DNA of 64,000 nt from Roseiarcus sp963749715 (GCA_963749715.1 CAVVNR010000013.1:139567-203566), one strand, 5' to 3'. Positions 45,838 through 55,255 are shown, numbered from the stretch's first letter. The notes: generated from the sequence alone by a model not told the origin. Numbers and translations are program-made.

Positions 45838-46917
45838 CTAGGTCGACGGCGCCCATTGCGCCGGCTTGGCGATGGCCGCCAACTCGCTTTCGCGCCGCGC
45901 TTGGATTGCGACCATCGTCGCCCTCAATACTTCGGTCAGGCCGGCCCTGCGTCGCGGTCGAAAGCGGGAGCGGCCTCATGCGCTTTGCGCCTTGCGCCAG
46001 CGGCGGCCCATAGCTCCGCATCGCGCGCTTCAGCCGTTCGGTCTGCTTCGCCAGCGCCGCCTCGTCCACCGCATCGACCTTCGATAGCGCGACGATCTCT
46101 GCCTTGTCCGCAAGTCCGGCGCCGTAGGCGGCGAGCTCGCGGCGGACAGTGCGATAGTCGGCGCCGGCGTTCGCGCCCGTCGCATCGACGAGATGCACGA
46201 GGGCGCCGCAGCGCTCGACGTGGCCGAGGAACCGGTCGCCGAGGCCGCGGCCTTCGTGCGCGCCCTCGATCAGGCCGGGAATGTCGGCGAGGACGAAATC
46301 GCGCCCGTCGATCCTGACCACGCCGAGACCCGGATGGAGCGTCGTGAACGGATAGTCCGCGATCTTGGGCTTGGCGGCAGAAACCGCGGCGAGAAAAGTC
46401 GATTTGCCGGCGTTCGGCAGGCCGATCAGGCCGGCGTCGGCGATCAGCTTGAGCCGCAAGACGAGGGTGCGCTCGATGCCGCTCTGGCCAGGATTGGCGC
46501 GGCGCGGCGCGCGGTTGGTCGAGGTGGTGAAATGGGCGTTGCCGAAGCCGCCGTTGCCGCCGCGGCGACGACGACCCGTTCGCCCACGCGCGTGAGGTCG
46601 GCGAGCGTCGCCCCGCTCTCCTCATCGATGATTTGCGTTCCGACCGGAAGCTTCAGAACGGCGTCCGCGCCGCGCCCGCCGGCGCGATTTCTGCCCATCC
46701 CGTGCATGCCGGTCTTGGCCTTGAAATGCTGCTGGTAGCGAAAGTCGATGAGCGTGTTGAGGCCGTCGGCGCATTCGACCACGACGTCGCCGCCGCGCCC
46801 GCCGTCGCCCCCGTCAGGGCCGCCGAACTCGATGAATTTCTCGCGCCGGAACGAGACCGAGCCTGCCCCGCCGTCGCCGGAGCGGACATAGACCCGCGCC
46901 TGGTCGAGAAACTTCAT
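45838..46917 (-). pseudogene. obg: Obg GTPase, interrupted by two frameshifts
   Basis: The ribosome-associated GTPase Obg (CgtA), about 355 residues if repaired. The first frame from the ATG at 46917 carries the Gly-rich Obg fold (MKFLDQARVYVRSGDGGAGS, GGPDGGDGGRGGDVVVE). Near 46565 a lost C shifts it to the next frame, which carries the G domain: GLPNAGKSTFLAAV, DIPGLIEGAHEGRGLGDRFL and LSKVD. Near 45960 it shifts again to the end AGLTEVLRATMVAIQ, stopping at 45838. Obg is essential in nearly all bacteria, so two disabling shifts are most likely sequence errors. The gene follows rplU-rpmA, as is usual. Confidence 0.88.
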
Positions 46918-47004
46918 CCCCGGCCCGGCAGTCCCTCGGAGAACGTCGCTTCGGCGGTTCTCTCGACGCGTCCTCGAGCGCACTGCCCTTATCGTTCCTC
47001 TGGC

Positions 47005-47617
47005 TCACGACGCGCGCGCGAGATCGCCGGCGGTCGCGCGGCGCCGCGCTCCGGCCTCGGCCCAAGCCGCGCGGCAAAGGCGGAAGGAGTGGCACGAGAC
47101 CATGCCCCCGCGCGCCGGCGCGCCTTGGGGCCCCGTACCGACGAGAGCGAATCCGCATTTCTCGAGCACGGCTCGCGAGGGCGCGTTCTCGACCCTGACG
47201 CTGGCCAGGATCTCGACTGCTGGGGCAAGCCCAAATCCTGCGTCGATCATCGCCTGGGCGGCCTCGGTGGCGAGGCCCTTGCCCCAGGCCTCCGGGCGCA
47301 AGCACATAGCCGAGCGCCAGGCGATCCAACCCGCGCGATTCGAGACTGATCGAGCCGATTGCGTCCCGCCTGCCCTTGATCGGGGTGATGACCAGGGCCA
47401 AGTCGCGTCCCGAGGCGTTGGCTTCGCGGGCCGCGTAGATGAACCGATCGGCCGAGCCTTGGGGATAGGGGTGGGGGATGCGGGCGGTGTAGCGCGCGAC
47501 TTCCCATTGGCTGCAGAATTTGTGGATCGCCGCTGCGTCGCAGATTCTAGGCCAGCGCAGCCAAAGCCGCGGCGTCTCGATGCGGAACACATCGTCTCTG
47601 GCAAGATCGGGGAACAT
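47005..47617 (-). pseudogene. GNAT acetyltransferase between rpmA and obg, interrupted by one frameshift
   Basis: A RimJ/RimL-type acetyltransferase of about 203 residues if repaired. The first frame from the ATG at 47617 gives ETPRLWLRWPRICDAAAIHK and GSISLESRGLDRLALGYVL; near 47295 it moves to the next frame with EAWGKGLATEAAQAMIDAGF (the acetyl-CoA loop) and SRAVLEKCGFALVG, ending at 47005. A GNAT gene between rpmA and obg is common in Rhizobiales, which supports one intact gene in the living cell. Confidence 0.75.
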
Positions 47618-47742
47618 GGTCTCTCCGGTCAGCGCCCCCTTTGAGCGGGGCCGAAAGCGACGAAGGGGACGCGGCGACCGCATCCCCCTCGTAAGCTCGG
47701 GCTTACCGGACGAATGATGAGGCTTTTGGCCTTCAATCTCAT

Positions 47743-47766
47743 CTCGAAAATTTTTTACTTTTCGAG
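47743..47766 (-). terminator. Possible terminator after rpmA
   Basis: CTCGAAAA (47743-47750) and TTTTCGAG (47759-47766) form an eight-base stem about 53 bases downstream of rpmA. The stem is AT-rich and the T-run is in the loop side, so it is a weak candidate. Confidence 0.3.
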
Positions 47767-47818
47767 AACGTCCGCGGGGGCTGGTCGCCGAAGCGGGGTT
47801 CTCGTCTTGCTCCCCGCC

Positions 47819-48085
47819 CTATTCTGTCGCGCTTTGGGCGCGCACCGATACATATTGGCGTCCGTCGCCTTTACACTTGAAGGCGACCTCGCCGGCTGCG
47901 GTGGCGAACAACGTATGGTCCGTCCCGATGCCGACATTACGCCCGGGGTGAAACTTGGTTCCGCGTTGACGTACAAGAATCATGCCGCCAACCACGCGCT
48001 CGCCGCCGAACTTCTTTACGCCCAGACGTCGGCCGTCCGAGTCGCGGCCGTTGCGCGACGAACCGCCTGCTTTCTTGTGGGCCAT
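47819..48085 (-). CDS. rpmA: 50S ribosomal protein L27
   Basis: An 88-residue L27. The N-terminus MAHKKAGGSSRNGRDSDGRR and the segment GGERVVGGMILVRQRGTKFH are diagnostic; the basic tail reaches the peptidyl transferase centre. There is no N-terminal extension of the Firmicutes type. It follows rplU by about 100 bases in the standard rplU-rpmA order. Confidence 0.97.
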   Translation of the reverse strand: MAHKKAGGSSRNGRDSDGRRLGVKKFGGERVVGGMILVRQRGTKFHPGRNVGIGTDHTLFATAAGEVAFKCKGDGRQYVSVRAQSATE

Positions 48086-48184
48086 CGACCTTGCTCCAAA
48101 ACTTTGACGCTGCCCTCAACGGGGCGGCGAGATTGATTTCACTATAGCGCAATCGAGCGGGCGAGGGAATCGCTCGCACGAACC

Positions 48185-48535
48185 CTATTCGCCGGCTGGA
48201 CTCTGCTCGCCATGTGCGGCGCCGCCGGTCAGAATGTCGGTCACCCGGACGATGGTGAGGTCCTGCCGGTGGCCGCGCTTGCGCTTCGAGTTCTTGCGCC
48301 GGCGCTTTTTGAACGCGATCACCTTGGCCCCGCGCGTCTGTTCGACGATCTCGCCGACCACGCTCGCGCCTTGAACGCGCGGCGCCCCGACCTGATGGGT
48401 CGCGCCGTCGAACAGCGCCAGCACCTCGTCGAACACGATCCTTTCGCCCGCCTCGCCCGGCAGCGCCATGACCGTGATCTTGTTGTCGGCGGCGACCTTA
48501 TACTGTTTGCCGCCGGTCTTGATGACTGCGAACAT
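48185..48535 (-). CDS. rplU: 50S ribosomal protein L21
   Basis: A 116-residue L21 with the usual start MFAVIKTGGKQYKVAADNKI and the signature AFKKRRRKNSKRKRGHRQDL. A short C-terminal tail (HGEQSPAGE) exceeds E. coli L21 by about a dozen residues, as in other Alphaproteobacteria. First gene of the rplU-rpmA-GNAT-obg cluster. Confidence 0.97.
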   Translation of the reverse strand: MFAVIKTGGKQYKVAADNKITVMALPGEAGERIVFDEVLALFDGATHQVGAPRVQGASVVGEIVEQTRGAKVIAFKKRRRKNSKRKRGHRQDLTIVRVTDILTGGAAHGEQSPAGE

Positions 48536-48967
48536 CGTTTTATTTCCCGTGTTCCGCCCGGCTCGTTACGCGAGCGATTCGCGCAGGCCGGCTTCTTTAC
48601 AGCTTATGAAATCGCACGCTCACGGAGCCGCGCGCTTCCCGCCCGGTTTCGAGGCCTAAACCCAAAACCAAAAGCGCGGCTTTTGTGGCCGCGCTCGAGC
48701 GAAGCGAAGCCTATAGGAGCGCCGCCGGCCAGAGTCAATTGAATTGACAAGCCTTGGTTCGCCGGACAAGGCGAGCGGAGCTGGCGCGCAGCCGCTCTTG
48801 GAAGTTCGCCTTCGGCCGGTTCGCGGCCGGACTCCGCACATTGGCGATCTGCAATCTTAGGCAACGCAAAAGAGGCGCTTCGGACGCGATGAGCTCGTGG
48901 CGTCGACTTGAGGTCAGCCAAAGCTGAGGCCTTGATCGCCTCCGTGGGTTGGTCGGCCCCCATGGGC
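48536..48967. other. Intergenic between rplU and the cys operon
   Basis: About 430 bases holding the rplU promoter and leader and the 3' end of the cys transcript. A clear hairpin lies at 48673-48695 (described separately). No gene or RNA is seen; an open frame on the forward strand through this part is a shadow. Confidence 0.5.
48661..48695 (-). terminator. Probable terminator of the cys operon
   Basis: AGCGCGGC (48673-48680) and GCCGCGCT (48688-48695) form a perfect eight-base stem. On the reverse strand it is followed by TTTGGTTTTGGGTTT, a T-rich tail, about 270 bases after the last gene of the cys operon. Confidence 0.5.
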
Positions 48968-49486
48968 TTAACCCTTCGGACCCGTCGTGACTCGCCGCCA
49001 TGGCCGAGTTCCCTCCCCCGTCTCGTCGTGAGCGCTGCTTGGCTGATAGTGGAGCGGCGAACCGGGCAAATGGCCGCGCTCGAGCGCGCGCACGGTCGGC
49101 CCGCTGGTCGCTTCGAACGAGTCAAAGCCGCAGCGCAGCATGAGCGGGATTTCATCGATGAGCACGTCGCCGATGGCCCGCAGTTCGCCGCGAAAGCCGT
49201 GCCGTTCGCGCAGCAGCCGGGCATAGGAAAACGCTCGGCCGTCAACGAATTTGGCGAACGCCAGCGCGACCAGAGGACGATCCGCGAGTTCGGCCAAGTG
49301 AGCCTGTGCGTCGGCCCCGGCCTCGACCGCGACGCCAACCGCGCCCGCGCGCTGCGAAAGCTCCGCGCGCTGGACGAGCCAGCGCTTGAGCGAAACGACA
49401 ATGGCGCCATCCGCGGAAATGGGAGCCTGGTCGTCGACGGCGATCCATTCGTCGTCGACGAAGCCTTCGCGCCGCCATAGCGGCAT
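48968..49486 (-). CDS. DUF934 protein of the sulfate-reduction operon
   Basis: A 172-residue DUF934 protein: VVSLKRWLVQRAEL early, then the family's FAKFVDGRAFSYARLLRERH and GELRAIGDVLIDEIPLMLRC-type block with GFDSFE. DUF934 genes follow cysH in many Proteobacteria, but their biochemical role is not settled. The ATG at 49486 overlaps the cysH stop (TGATG), so it is translated with it. The last about 35 residues, after the DUF, look disordered. Confidence 0.82.
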   Translation of the reverse strand: MPLWRREGFVDDEWIAVDDQAPISADGAIVVSLKRWLVQRAELSQRAGAVGVAVEAGADAQAHLAELADRPLVALAFAKFVDGRAFSYARLLRERHGFRGELRAIGDVLIDEIPLMLRCGFDSFEATSGPTVRALERGHLPGSPLHYQPSSAHDETGEGTRPWRRVTTGPKG

Positions 49487-50220
49487 CAGATTCCCAAGCC
49501 GGCGTCGAGCGAGGGCGCGTGAATGCCGCATTCGATTTTCCCTCGCCCGCGCCACCGGCCGGCGCGCTCGTCCTCGCCGGGTCTGACCACGCTCGTGCAA
49601 GGCAGGCAGCCGATCGACGGGAAACCTTTGGCGACCAGCGGATGTCGCGGCAAGCCAGCTTCCGCAACGTACTTGAGCACATCGCTCGCGCTCCAGCCGA
49701 CGAGCGGGTTGATCTTGATCCGCTCTCCCTCGGCTTCAAATAGCGGGAGGCTCGCGCGCGTCGCGCTCTGGAAGCTCTTCCGGCCCGTTATCCAGGCATC
49801 GAAGCCCTCCATCGCGTCAGCTAGCGGCCTCACCTTCCGGATCTCGCAGCAGCGGTCGGGATCGCTGGCGAACAGGAATTTTTCCGGGTCCTCGGCAGCC
49901 AGAAGTTCGGCCTTCGGGGTGGCCACGGTCACGTTCGTCAGTTTCAGAACCTCGCAAAGCGCGTCGCGATAGGCCAGCGTCTCAGGAAAATGCTGGCCGG
50001 TGTCGACAAAGATGACCGGCGTCGCGGCGTCGATCTGCGAGACCATATGCAACAGCGCCGCGGCGTCCGCGCCGAAGCTCGAGACCAACGCGATGCGACC
50101 GGGATAGAGATCTTCGATCGCGAGCCTCAAGAGCGAGGTGGCCTTGAGCCGCGCGAAGCGGGTCTCGAGCCGCGAGGCGGCGATCTGGTCGCCGAACAGC
50201 TTGATGTCATGCGCGCTCAT
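49486..50220 (-). CDS. cysH: Adenylylsulfate (APS) reductase, thioredoxin-dependent
   Basis: A 244-residue PP-loop reductase that turns activated sulfate into sulfite. Landmarks are ALVSSFGADAAALLHMVSQI (PP loop), FVDTGQHFPETLAYRD, and the cluster cysteines: CCEIRK, the later CLPCT and the catalytic KIECGIH near the C-terminus. The CC..C..C set indicates a [4Fe-4S] enzyme that prefers APS over PAPS, as in most Alphaproteobacteria. The start overlaps the cysI stop. Confidence 0.92.
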   Translation of the reverse strand: MSAHDIKLFGDQIAASRLETRFARLKATSLLRLAIEDLYPGRIALVSSFGADAAALLHMVSQIDAATPVIFVDTGQHFPETLAYRDALCEVLKLTNVTVATPKAELLAAEDPEKFLFASDPDRCCEIRKVRPLADAMEGFDAWITGRKSFQSATRASLPLFEAEGERIKINPLVGWSASDVLKYVAEAGLPRHPLVAKGFPSIGCLPCTSVVRPGEDERAGRWRGRGKIECGIHAPSLDAGLGI

Positions 50221-51893
50221 CAGATGTCCGATCCGGCGCTTCGTTCATAGAGCGCCTCCTTGAACGGCGCGATGCCGACCCGGCGGAATGCGTCCAGAAA
50301 GGTTTCGGCCTCGTCGCGCCGGAGACCTATATAGGTGTCGACTACGGTCTCGATCGCCCCGACCACGTTTTCCGAGCTGAATCCGGGGCCAACGATCTGG
50401 CCGATCGCCGCCTGTTCGTCGCCCGAGCCGCCGAGCGTAATCTGATACGTCTCCTCGCCTGCGCGCTCGAGGCCGAGAATGCCGATGTGGCCGACATGGT
50501 GATGCCCGCAGGCGTTGATGCAGCCCGATATCTTGATCTTCAGCGGGCCGATCGAGCGCGCGCGCGGTCCGTCGCCAAAACGCTGGGCGATCCGTTGGGC
50601 AATTGGAATAGAGCGCGCGGTGGCGAGCGCGCAATAGTCGAGGCCGGGGCAGGCGATGATGTCGCTGATCCCGCCGGCGTTCGGCGTCGATAAGCCCACC
50701 GACGCCAGGCGATCGTAGACCGCCGGCAAGTCGTCCAGCGCGACATGGGGCAGAATGAGGTTCTGCTCGTGCGAGACGCGGACTTCGTCGTGCGAATAAT
50801 CCTCGGCGAGATCGGCGACGGCGTCCATCTGGTCGGCGCTCGCGTCGCCCGGAGGCGCGCCGATCGCCTTCAGCGAAACGGTGACGACGACATGGCCCGG
50901 CGCCCTGTGCGGCATGACATTGGAGGCGACAAAACTGGCGAAGCGCCCGTCCTTGCCCTTGCGACGCTCGACTCGCTCGCTGACCGGTTTCCTCGACTCG
51001 AGTTCAGGCAGGGCGAAGAAGGCGCGGAATCGCGCGACTTCGCTTGCCGGGAGCTCCAGGGTCTTGGCGTCCCGCGCGGAGAACTCCGCCTCGACCGCCT
51101 CGCGCAGCGCCTCAACGCCCTTCTCGTGTACGAGGATCTTGATGCGCGCCTTGAACTTGTTGTCGCGACGGCCCTCGAGGTTGTAGACGCGCAGGATCGC
51201 CTCGACATAGCCGAGGAGATCGCGCTCCGGCAGAAAATCACGGACCTTGCGGCCGATCATCGGGGTTCGGCCGAGGCCGCCGCCGACATAGACGGAAAAG
51301 CCGATATCGCCCGCATCGTTGCGCACGACCTGCAGGCCGATGTCGTGGGCCTGGATCACCGCGCGATCCTGCGCCGCTCCGTTGACGGCGATCTTGAATT
51401 TTCGCGGCAGAAACGAGAACTCCGGATGAAGCGACGACCATTGCCTTAAGATCTCGGCATAGGGGCGCGGGTCGGCGATCTCATCATGGGCGACGCCGGA
51501 GAAGTGGTCGGCGGTGATGTTGCGAATGCAGTTTCCCGAGGTCTGGATCGCGTGCATCTCGACGCTTGCGAGCTCGGCCAGGATATCGGGCGTGTCCTTG
51601 AGCGCCGGCCAGTTGTACTGGATATTCTGCCGCGTGGTGAAATGGCCGTAGCCGCGATCGTAGCGCCGCGCGATCTCGGCCAGTTTGCGCATCTGACGCG
51701 AGTCGAGGACGCCATAGGGCACCGCGACCCGCAGCATATAGGAGTGAAGCTGGAGGTAGAGGCCGTTCATCAGCCGGTGCGGGCGGAACTGCTCTTCGGT
51801 CAGTTCGCCGCTGAGCCGGCGCGCCACCTGGTCGCGGAACTGCTCGACCCTCGCGGCGACGAAGGCGGCGTCGAAATTGTCATAGTGATACAT
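50220..51893 (-). CDS. cysI: Sulfite reductase hemoprotein (siroheme and 4Fe-4S)
   Basis: A 557-residue nitrite/sulfite reductase-type hemoprotein that reduces sulfite to sulfide. Two half-repeats are visible: the N-terminal one with GHFTTRQNIQYNWP and the C-terminal one with the siroheme/4Fe-4S ligands in ACPGLDYCALATARS and KISGCINACGHHHVGHIGIL. Start MYHYDNFDAAFVAARVEQFR is normal for this alphaproteobacterial type. It overlaps the upstream DUF2849 gene by 14 bases. No separate flavoprotein (CysJ) is present; ferredoxin or an unidentified reductase must feed it. Confidence 0.92.
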   Translation of the reverse strand: MYHYDNFDAAFVAARVEQFRDQVARRLSGELTEEQFRPHRLMNGLYLQLHSYMLRVAVPYGVLDSRQMRKLAEIARRYDRGYGHFTTRQNIQYNWPALKDTPDILAELASVEMHAIQTSGNCIRNITADHFSGVAHDEIADPRPYAEILRQWSSLHPEFSFLPRKFKIAVNGAAQDRAVIQAHDIGLQVVRNDAGDIGFSVYVGGGLGRTPMIGRKVRDFLPERDLLGYVEAILRVYNLEGRRDNKFKARIKILVHEKGVEALREAVEAEFSARDAKTLELPASEVARFRAFFALPELESRKPVSERVERRKGKDGRFASFVASNVMPHRAPGHVVVTVSLKAIGAPPGDASADQMDAVADLAEDYSHDEVRVSHEQNLILPHVALDDLPAVYDRLASVGLSTPNAGGISDIIACPGLDYCALATARSIPIAQRIAQRFGDGPRARSIGPLKIKISGCINACGHHHVGHIGILGLERAGEETYQITLGGSGDEQAAIGQIVGPGFSSENVVGAIETVVDTYIGLRRDEAETFLDAFRRVGIAPFKEALYERSAGSDI

Positions 51894-52224
51894 GGTCGAC
51901 CTCCGTCGCGGCGTTTGGACCGGAGTGGGGCGCGAGACCGGACGCCTGCTTGCCGAGGTCGCGCCGGTTGGTCGGTCCAGCGGCGCGAATCGCCTCGCGA
52001 AGGGCCTTGGGCGCGAAATGGCCATTGCGCTCCTCGACCGGCACGGCATAGGCGTCGACCACGAGATTGCCCGCTTCGTCCCGCTGGGCGCGGGCGAGCG
52101 CTGCCGCCGTCGCTCGCGGATCGGCCAGCAGCGCGGCGCGGTTGAAATCCTCGCTCCAGCCGTCGACGGCCTGGAAGACGACGACGCCATCGGTGAGACG
52201 GTTGGCGGTGATGATGTCGGGCAT
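51880..52224 (-). CDS. DUF2849 protein, first gene of the sulfate-reduction operon
   Basis: A 114-residue DUF2849 protein: DIITANRLTDGVVVFQAVDG, RAALLADPRATAAALARAQR and VVDAYAVPVEERNGHFAPKA. It is found almost only in front of cysI/cysG in Alphaproteobacteria. The function is unknown; an electron-transfer or siroheme role has been suggested by context alone. The ATG at 52224 is preceded by TAGGAG after an AT-rich promoter stretch (52270-52320). It overlaps cysI by 14 bases. Confidence 0.82.
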   Translation of the reverse strand: MPDIITANRLTDGVVVFQAVDGWSEDFNRAALLADPRATAAALARAQRDEAGNLVVDAYAVPVEERNGHFAPKALREAIRAAGPTNRRDLGKQASGLAPHSGPNAATEVDHVSL

Positions 52225-52889
52225 CTGGCTCTCGCGGGAAGGGGGCGCGCGGCGCCTCGCCGGCTGAACTCCTAACATATTTAACGGCAATAATCTATGT
52301 GTCTCTTTATATCACAAGCCGCATAGCGTAGATTAGGCGAAGGGGGCCCAAGCTCCGCCCAAATTTTGCCAAACCGGGCCAAGCCCGGCCAAATCCAAGC
52401 CAAGACAATCAAAGAAAAGGGCTTGGATTTTCTTGGATTTCCTTCGCGCAAACGAGCCCATTCAATTCGTTACGCTGACCCCCAAGGGCATTTTTTCTTT
52501 CTTGCGTCCTCCTTGCCTCACAATACGATCGGGCCGACGCTCGGCGACGTTGGTCGGATTGCCTGTATGCAGAAGTGTCGATGGCGGCGGCGATCATGGC
52601 GAAGCGAAATCTAGCATGCGTTTTGATTTTCAGGAAGCAATTGTTTCGAAAAACCCGGAGAGCCCAATTCGCTCCTGACGATCGCCGCCGGTAGGCCGCA
52701 TGGGGCGCCCGATCCGGGCCGAGGCCTCGGGCTCTGCGGGACGGAAGCTCACCCGGCGCCATGCCGCCTGGACATCATCGCCGAAAAGACGCAAGGACCG
52801 GCTTTCGCATCTTCTCCCCGTCGCCGTCACGCAGGGTTCGCCCGGGCGCGATCTCAAGCGTCGGGAAATAGGGCGCAGGCGTTTCGGAA
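52225..52889. other. Intergenic: cys promoter and second copy of the dispersed repeat
   Basis: About 665 bases. The left end (52270-52320) is AT-rich and should hold the cys operon promoter (on the reverse strand TTGTGATATAAAGAGACACA then TAGATT). The middle (52391-52470) is repeat copy 2. The right part up to the MBOAT gene has no convincing gene; the frames there read repeat-like or arginine-rich peptides. Confidence 0.5.
52381..52480 (+). repeat. Dispersed palindromic repeat, copy 2
   Basis: AAATCCAAGCC (52391-52401) and GGCTTGGATTT (52420-52430) form an 11-base stem. Downstream TTCTTGGATTT...CGCGCAAACGAGCCCATTCAATTCGTTACG parallels the order of elements in the copy at 17640-17740 (CTTGGTTTT, GCGCGC, TTCAAT, GTTACGG). 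The two copies are clearly related but degenerate. Confidence 0.6.
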
Positions 52890-54293
52890 ATGGTCTTTTC
52901 GTCGATAACGTTCCTGTTCTATTTCCTGCCGATCTTTCTCGCCTGTTATTTCCTCACCCCGACGATCAAGGGCAAGAATGTCGTCACGTTGTTGTTCTCC
53001 CTCATTTTCTATGCCTGGGGAGAGCCGCGGTTCGTCATCGTCCTCCTGTTTTCGATCGTCTTCAACTTTTTCGCCGCGCTGATCATCGACGATCGAGAGG
53101 GCGCGGCTCGCCGAATCGCGCTTGCCGTCGCGGTCGCCGGAAATCTTCTCGTCCTCGGCTTGTTCAAATACGCGAATTTCGTCACCGGCAATCTCGCCGC
53201 CCTCATCGCGCCGTTCGGATTGGCGATGGCGAGGACCAACATTGCGCTCCCGCTCGGCATCTCGTTCTTCACCTTCCATTGCCTCTCCTACATCATCGAC
53301 ATCTACCGTCGGCGATTCCGGGCCAACCGCGATCCCATCGACGTCGCGCTCTATATTTCCCTCTTTCCGCAATTGGTCGCGGGGCCGATCGTCCGCTACA
53401 AGAGCGTCGCCCGCCAACTCGATGCGCGCAGGTTTACGCTCGGGCGCGCCTCGGTCGGCGCCCGCATCTTCATCGTCGGCCTGGCGCAGAAGGTCCTGGT
53501 GGCCGACGTCGTCGCGCCGCTCGTGCAAGTCGCGTTCGACCAGGCCCACGATCGCTCTCTCCTCGAGGCGTGGATCGGGCTCGTTTCGTACACGGTCCAG
53601 ATCTATTTCGATTTCGCCGGCTATTCGAACATGGCGATCGGGCTCGGCGTCGTGCTCGGCTTCACCTTTCCGCGCAATTTCCGCATGCCCTATACGTCGC
53701 TCTCGATCACCGAGTTCTGGCGCCGCTGGCACATCTCGCTGTCGTCCTGGCTGCGCGACTATCTCTACATTCCGCTCGGCGGCAACCGCGGCGGGAACGC
53801 GCAAACCTACCGCAATCTCGTCATGGTGTTCCTGCTCTGCGGCCTATGGCACGGAGCGAACTGGACGTTCGTCCTCTGGGGCGCCTGGCACGGCGCCTTC
53901 CTGGTGATCGAACGCCTAGGCTTGCAGCAGGTTCTGGCCCGGCTTGCGGCTTGGGCGCGCTGGGCCTATGCGCTCCTGGCGGTGATGGGCGGCTGGGTGT
54001 TGTTTCGCTCGGCCAGTCTCTCCGACGCGCTCGGCTATTACGCGAGCCTCATCGGCCGGCGCGGGCTCGCCGAGCTCAGCTTCGACATGCACGACGCGCT
54101 GAGCGAACGCGCGATCGCGACGCTGATCATCGGCTGCGTTCTGGCGACAGCGCCGAGATGGCTCCCCCGATTGCCCGCGCCGTCGGTCCTGCGCGCCTCG
54201 GCCGATGCGACCCTGACGTTCGCGCTCCTGATTTTCTCGATGATCACCGTCGCCGCCGGCGCCTACAGCCCCTTCCTTTACTTTCGGTTTTAG
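52890..54293 (+). CDS. MBOAT-family O-acyltransferase (AlgI-like)
   Basis: A 467-residue polytopic membrane acyltransferase. Family landmarks are the early LPLGISFFTFHCLSYIIDIY, FPQLVAGPIVRYK, FDFAGYSNMAIGLG, ITEFWRRWHISLSSWLRDYL, YIPLGGNRGG and the catalytic His in GLWHGANWTF. It resembles AlgI and the acyltransferases that acetylate exopolysaccharides. Usually a periplasmic SGNH/AlgJ-like partner follows; none does here, since a restriction island begins 300 bases on. It starts at ATG 52890. Confidence 0.88.
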   Translation: MVFSSITFLFYFLPIFLACYFLTPTIKGKNVVTLLFSLIFYAWGEPRFVIVLLFSIVFNFFAALIIDDREGAARRIALAVAVAGNLLVLGLFKYANFVTGNLAALIAPFGLAMARTNIALPLGISFFTFHCLSYIIDIYRRRFRANRDPIDVALYISLFPQLVAGPIVRYKSVARQLDARRFTLGRASVGARIFIVGLAQKVLVADVVAPLVQVAFDQAHDRSLLEAWIGLVSYTVQIYFDFAGYSNMAIGLGVVLGFTFPRNFRMPYTSLSITEFWRRWHISLSSWLRDYLYIPLGGNRGGNAQTYRNLVMVFLLCGLWHGANWTFVLWGAWHGAFLVIERLGLQQVLARLAAWARWAYALLAVMGGWVLFRSASLSDALGYYASLIGRRGLAELSFDMHDALSERAIATLIIGCVLATAPRWLPRLPAPSVLRASADATLTFALLIFSMITVAAGAYSPFLYFRF

Positions 54294-54601
54294 GGTCAAA
54301 CTCAATTTGCGGGCGCGGAGGTCCGCCTTGGGCGGAGAGCGGCCCTCGGGCGAACGGCGGGAACAGGAGGAACAGCGGGCGTACATGGTCCACGAGAGAT
54401 AGCCGGTGTCCGCCCGGAGCGGGCGTTCATCGGAGCCCCAAGGGGCCATTTGCGAAGGGCGGGCAGCGGGCATAGATTTTGGGAAAATTGGTATGGCGTC
54501 CCCGGAATCTCTCGGAATCCGGCGGCGTGTGTCAACATGTAGTGCAGGGTGATCGCGGCTGGTCGCCACAGGCTGATAGTGAAAACACCGAGCCACCACC
54601 A
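54294..54601. other. Intergenic before the restriction island
   Basis: About 308 bases between the MBOAT gene and the first methylase. It includes GC-rich inverted pieces (CCGCCTTGGGCGG near 54330) that may terminate MBOAT transcription. No gene is seen, and no direct repeat marking an integration boundary was found. Confidence 0.35.
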
Positions 54602-55251
54602 ATGAGCCTGATCAAATCCAAGAAACGTGTCGCCGACCACGGGGAGGTGTTCACACCTCGGTGGCTGGTCGAAAAGATGCTCGACCTCGTCAAGGGCGAG
54701 ACCGAGCGCATTGACTCCCGTTTTCTGGAGCCTGCGTGTGGAAGCGGGAATTTTCTTGTCCCAGTCTTGCAGCGCAAGCTGGCCGCCGTTGAGGCGAAGT
54801 TCGGCAAGTCCGACTTTGAGAGGCGGCACTACGCCCTGCTGGCGCTGATGTGCACCTATGGCATCGAACTGCTGGCGGACAACATCGCCGAGTGCCGCGC
54901 GAACATGCTGGAAATCCTCGCCGAGTATCTGAACATCGACGAGGCGGACGATCTGTACCGCGCTGCGTTCTACGTGCTGTCGCAGAACCTCGTGCACGGC
55001 GACGCGCTCACGATGCGCACGCATGACGGCCAGCCCATCACCTTTGCCGAGTGGGGCTACCTCGGCAAGGGCAAGTTCCAGCGGCGCGACTTCCGCTTCG
55101 ACGTTCTCACTGGCTCGTCGGCCTTCAGCGCGGAGGGTTCGCTCTTCGCACATTTGGGCAAGCACGAAATCTTCACGCCGATCAAGACCTACCCGCCGAT
55201 GACGGTGGACGAACTGGCCGCCGCCCAGGGAGGCACACCGAGGGAGGCCGC

Positions 55252-55255
<4 letters not shown>
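54602..55255 (+). CDS. N6-adenine DNA methylase subunit of a restriction-modification island
   Basis: A 217-residue DNA methylase-like protein. SAM-binding motif I is FLEPACGSGNFLVPVL, preceded by the N6-methylase signature GEVFTPRWLVEKMLDLV. IYGIELLADNIAECRANMLE follows as motif II/III. No NPPY motif is visible within it; the catalytic NPPY lies in the next gene, so the two may form one split or two-component methylase. It ends with an ATGA overlap with that gene. Proteins of this type are often labelled restriction endonuclease subunit M. Intact. Confidence 0.75.
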
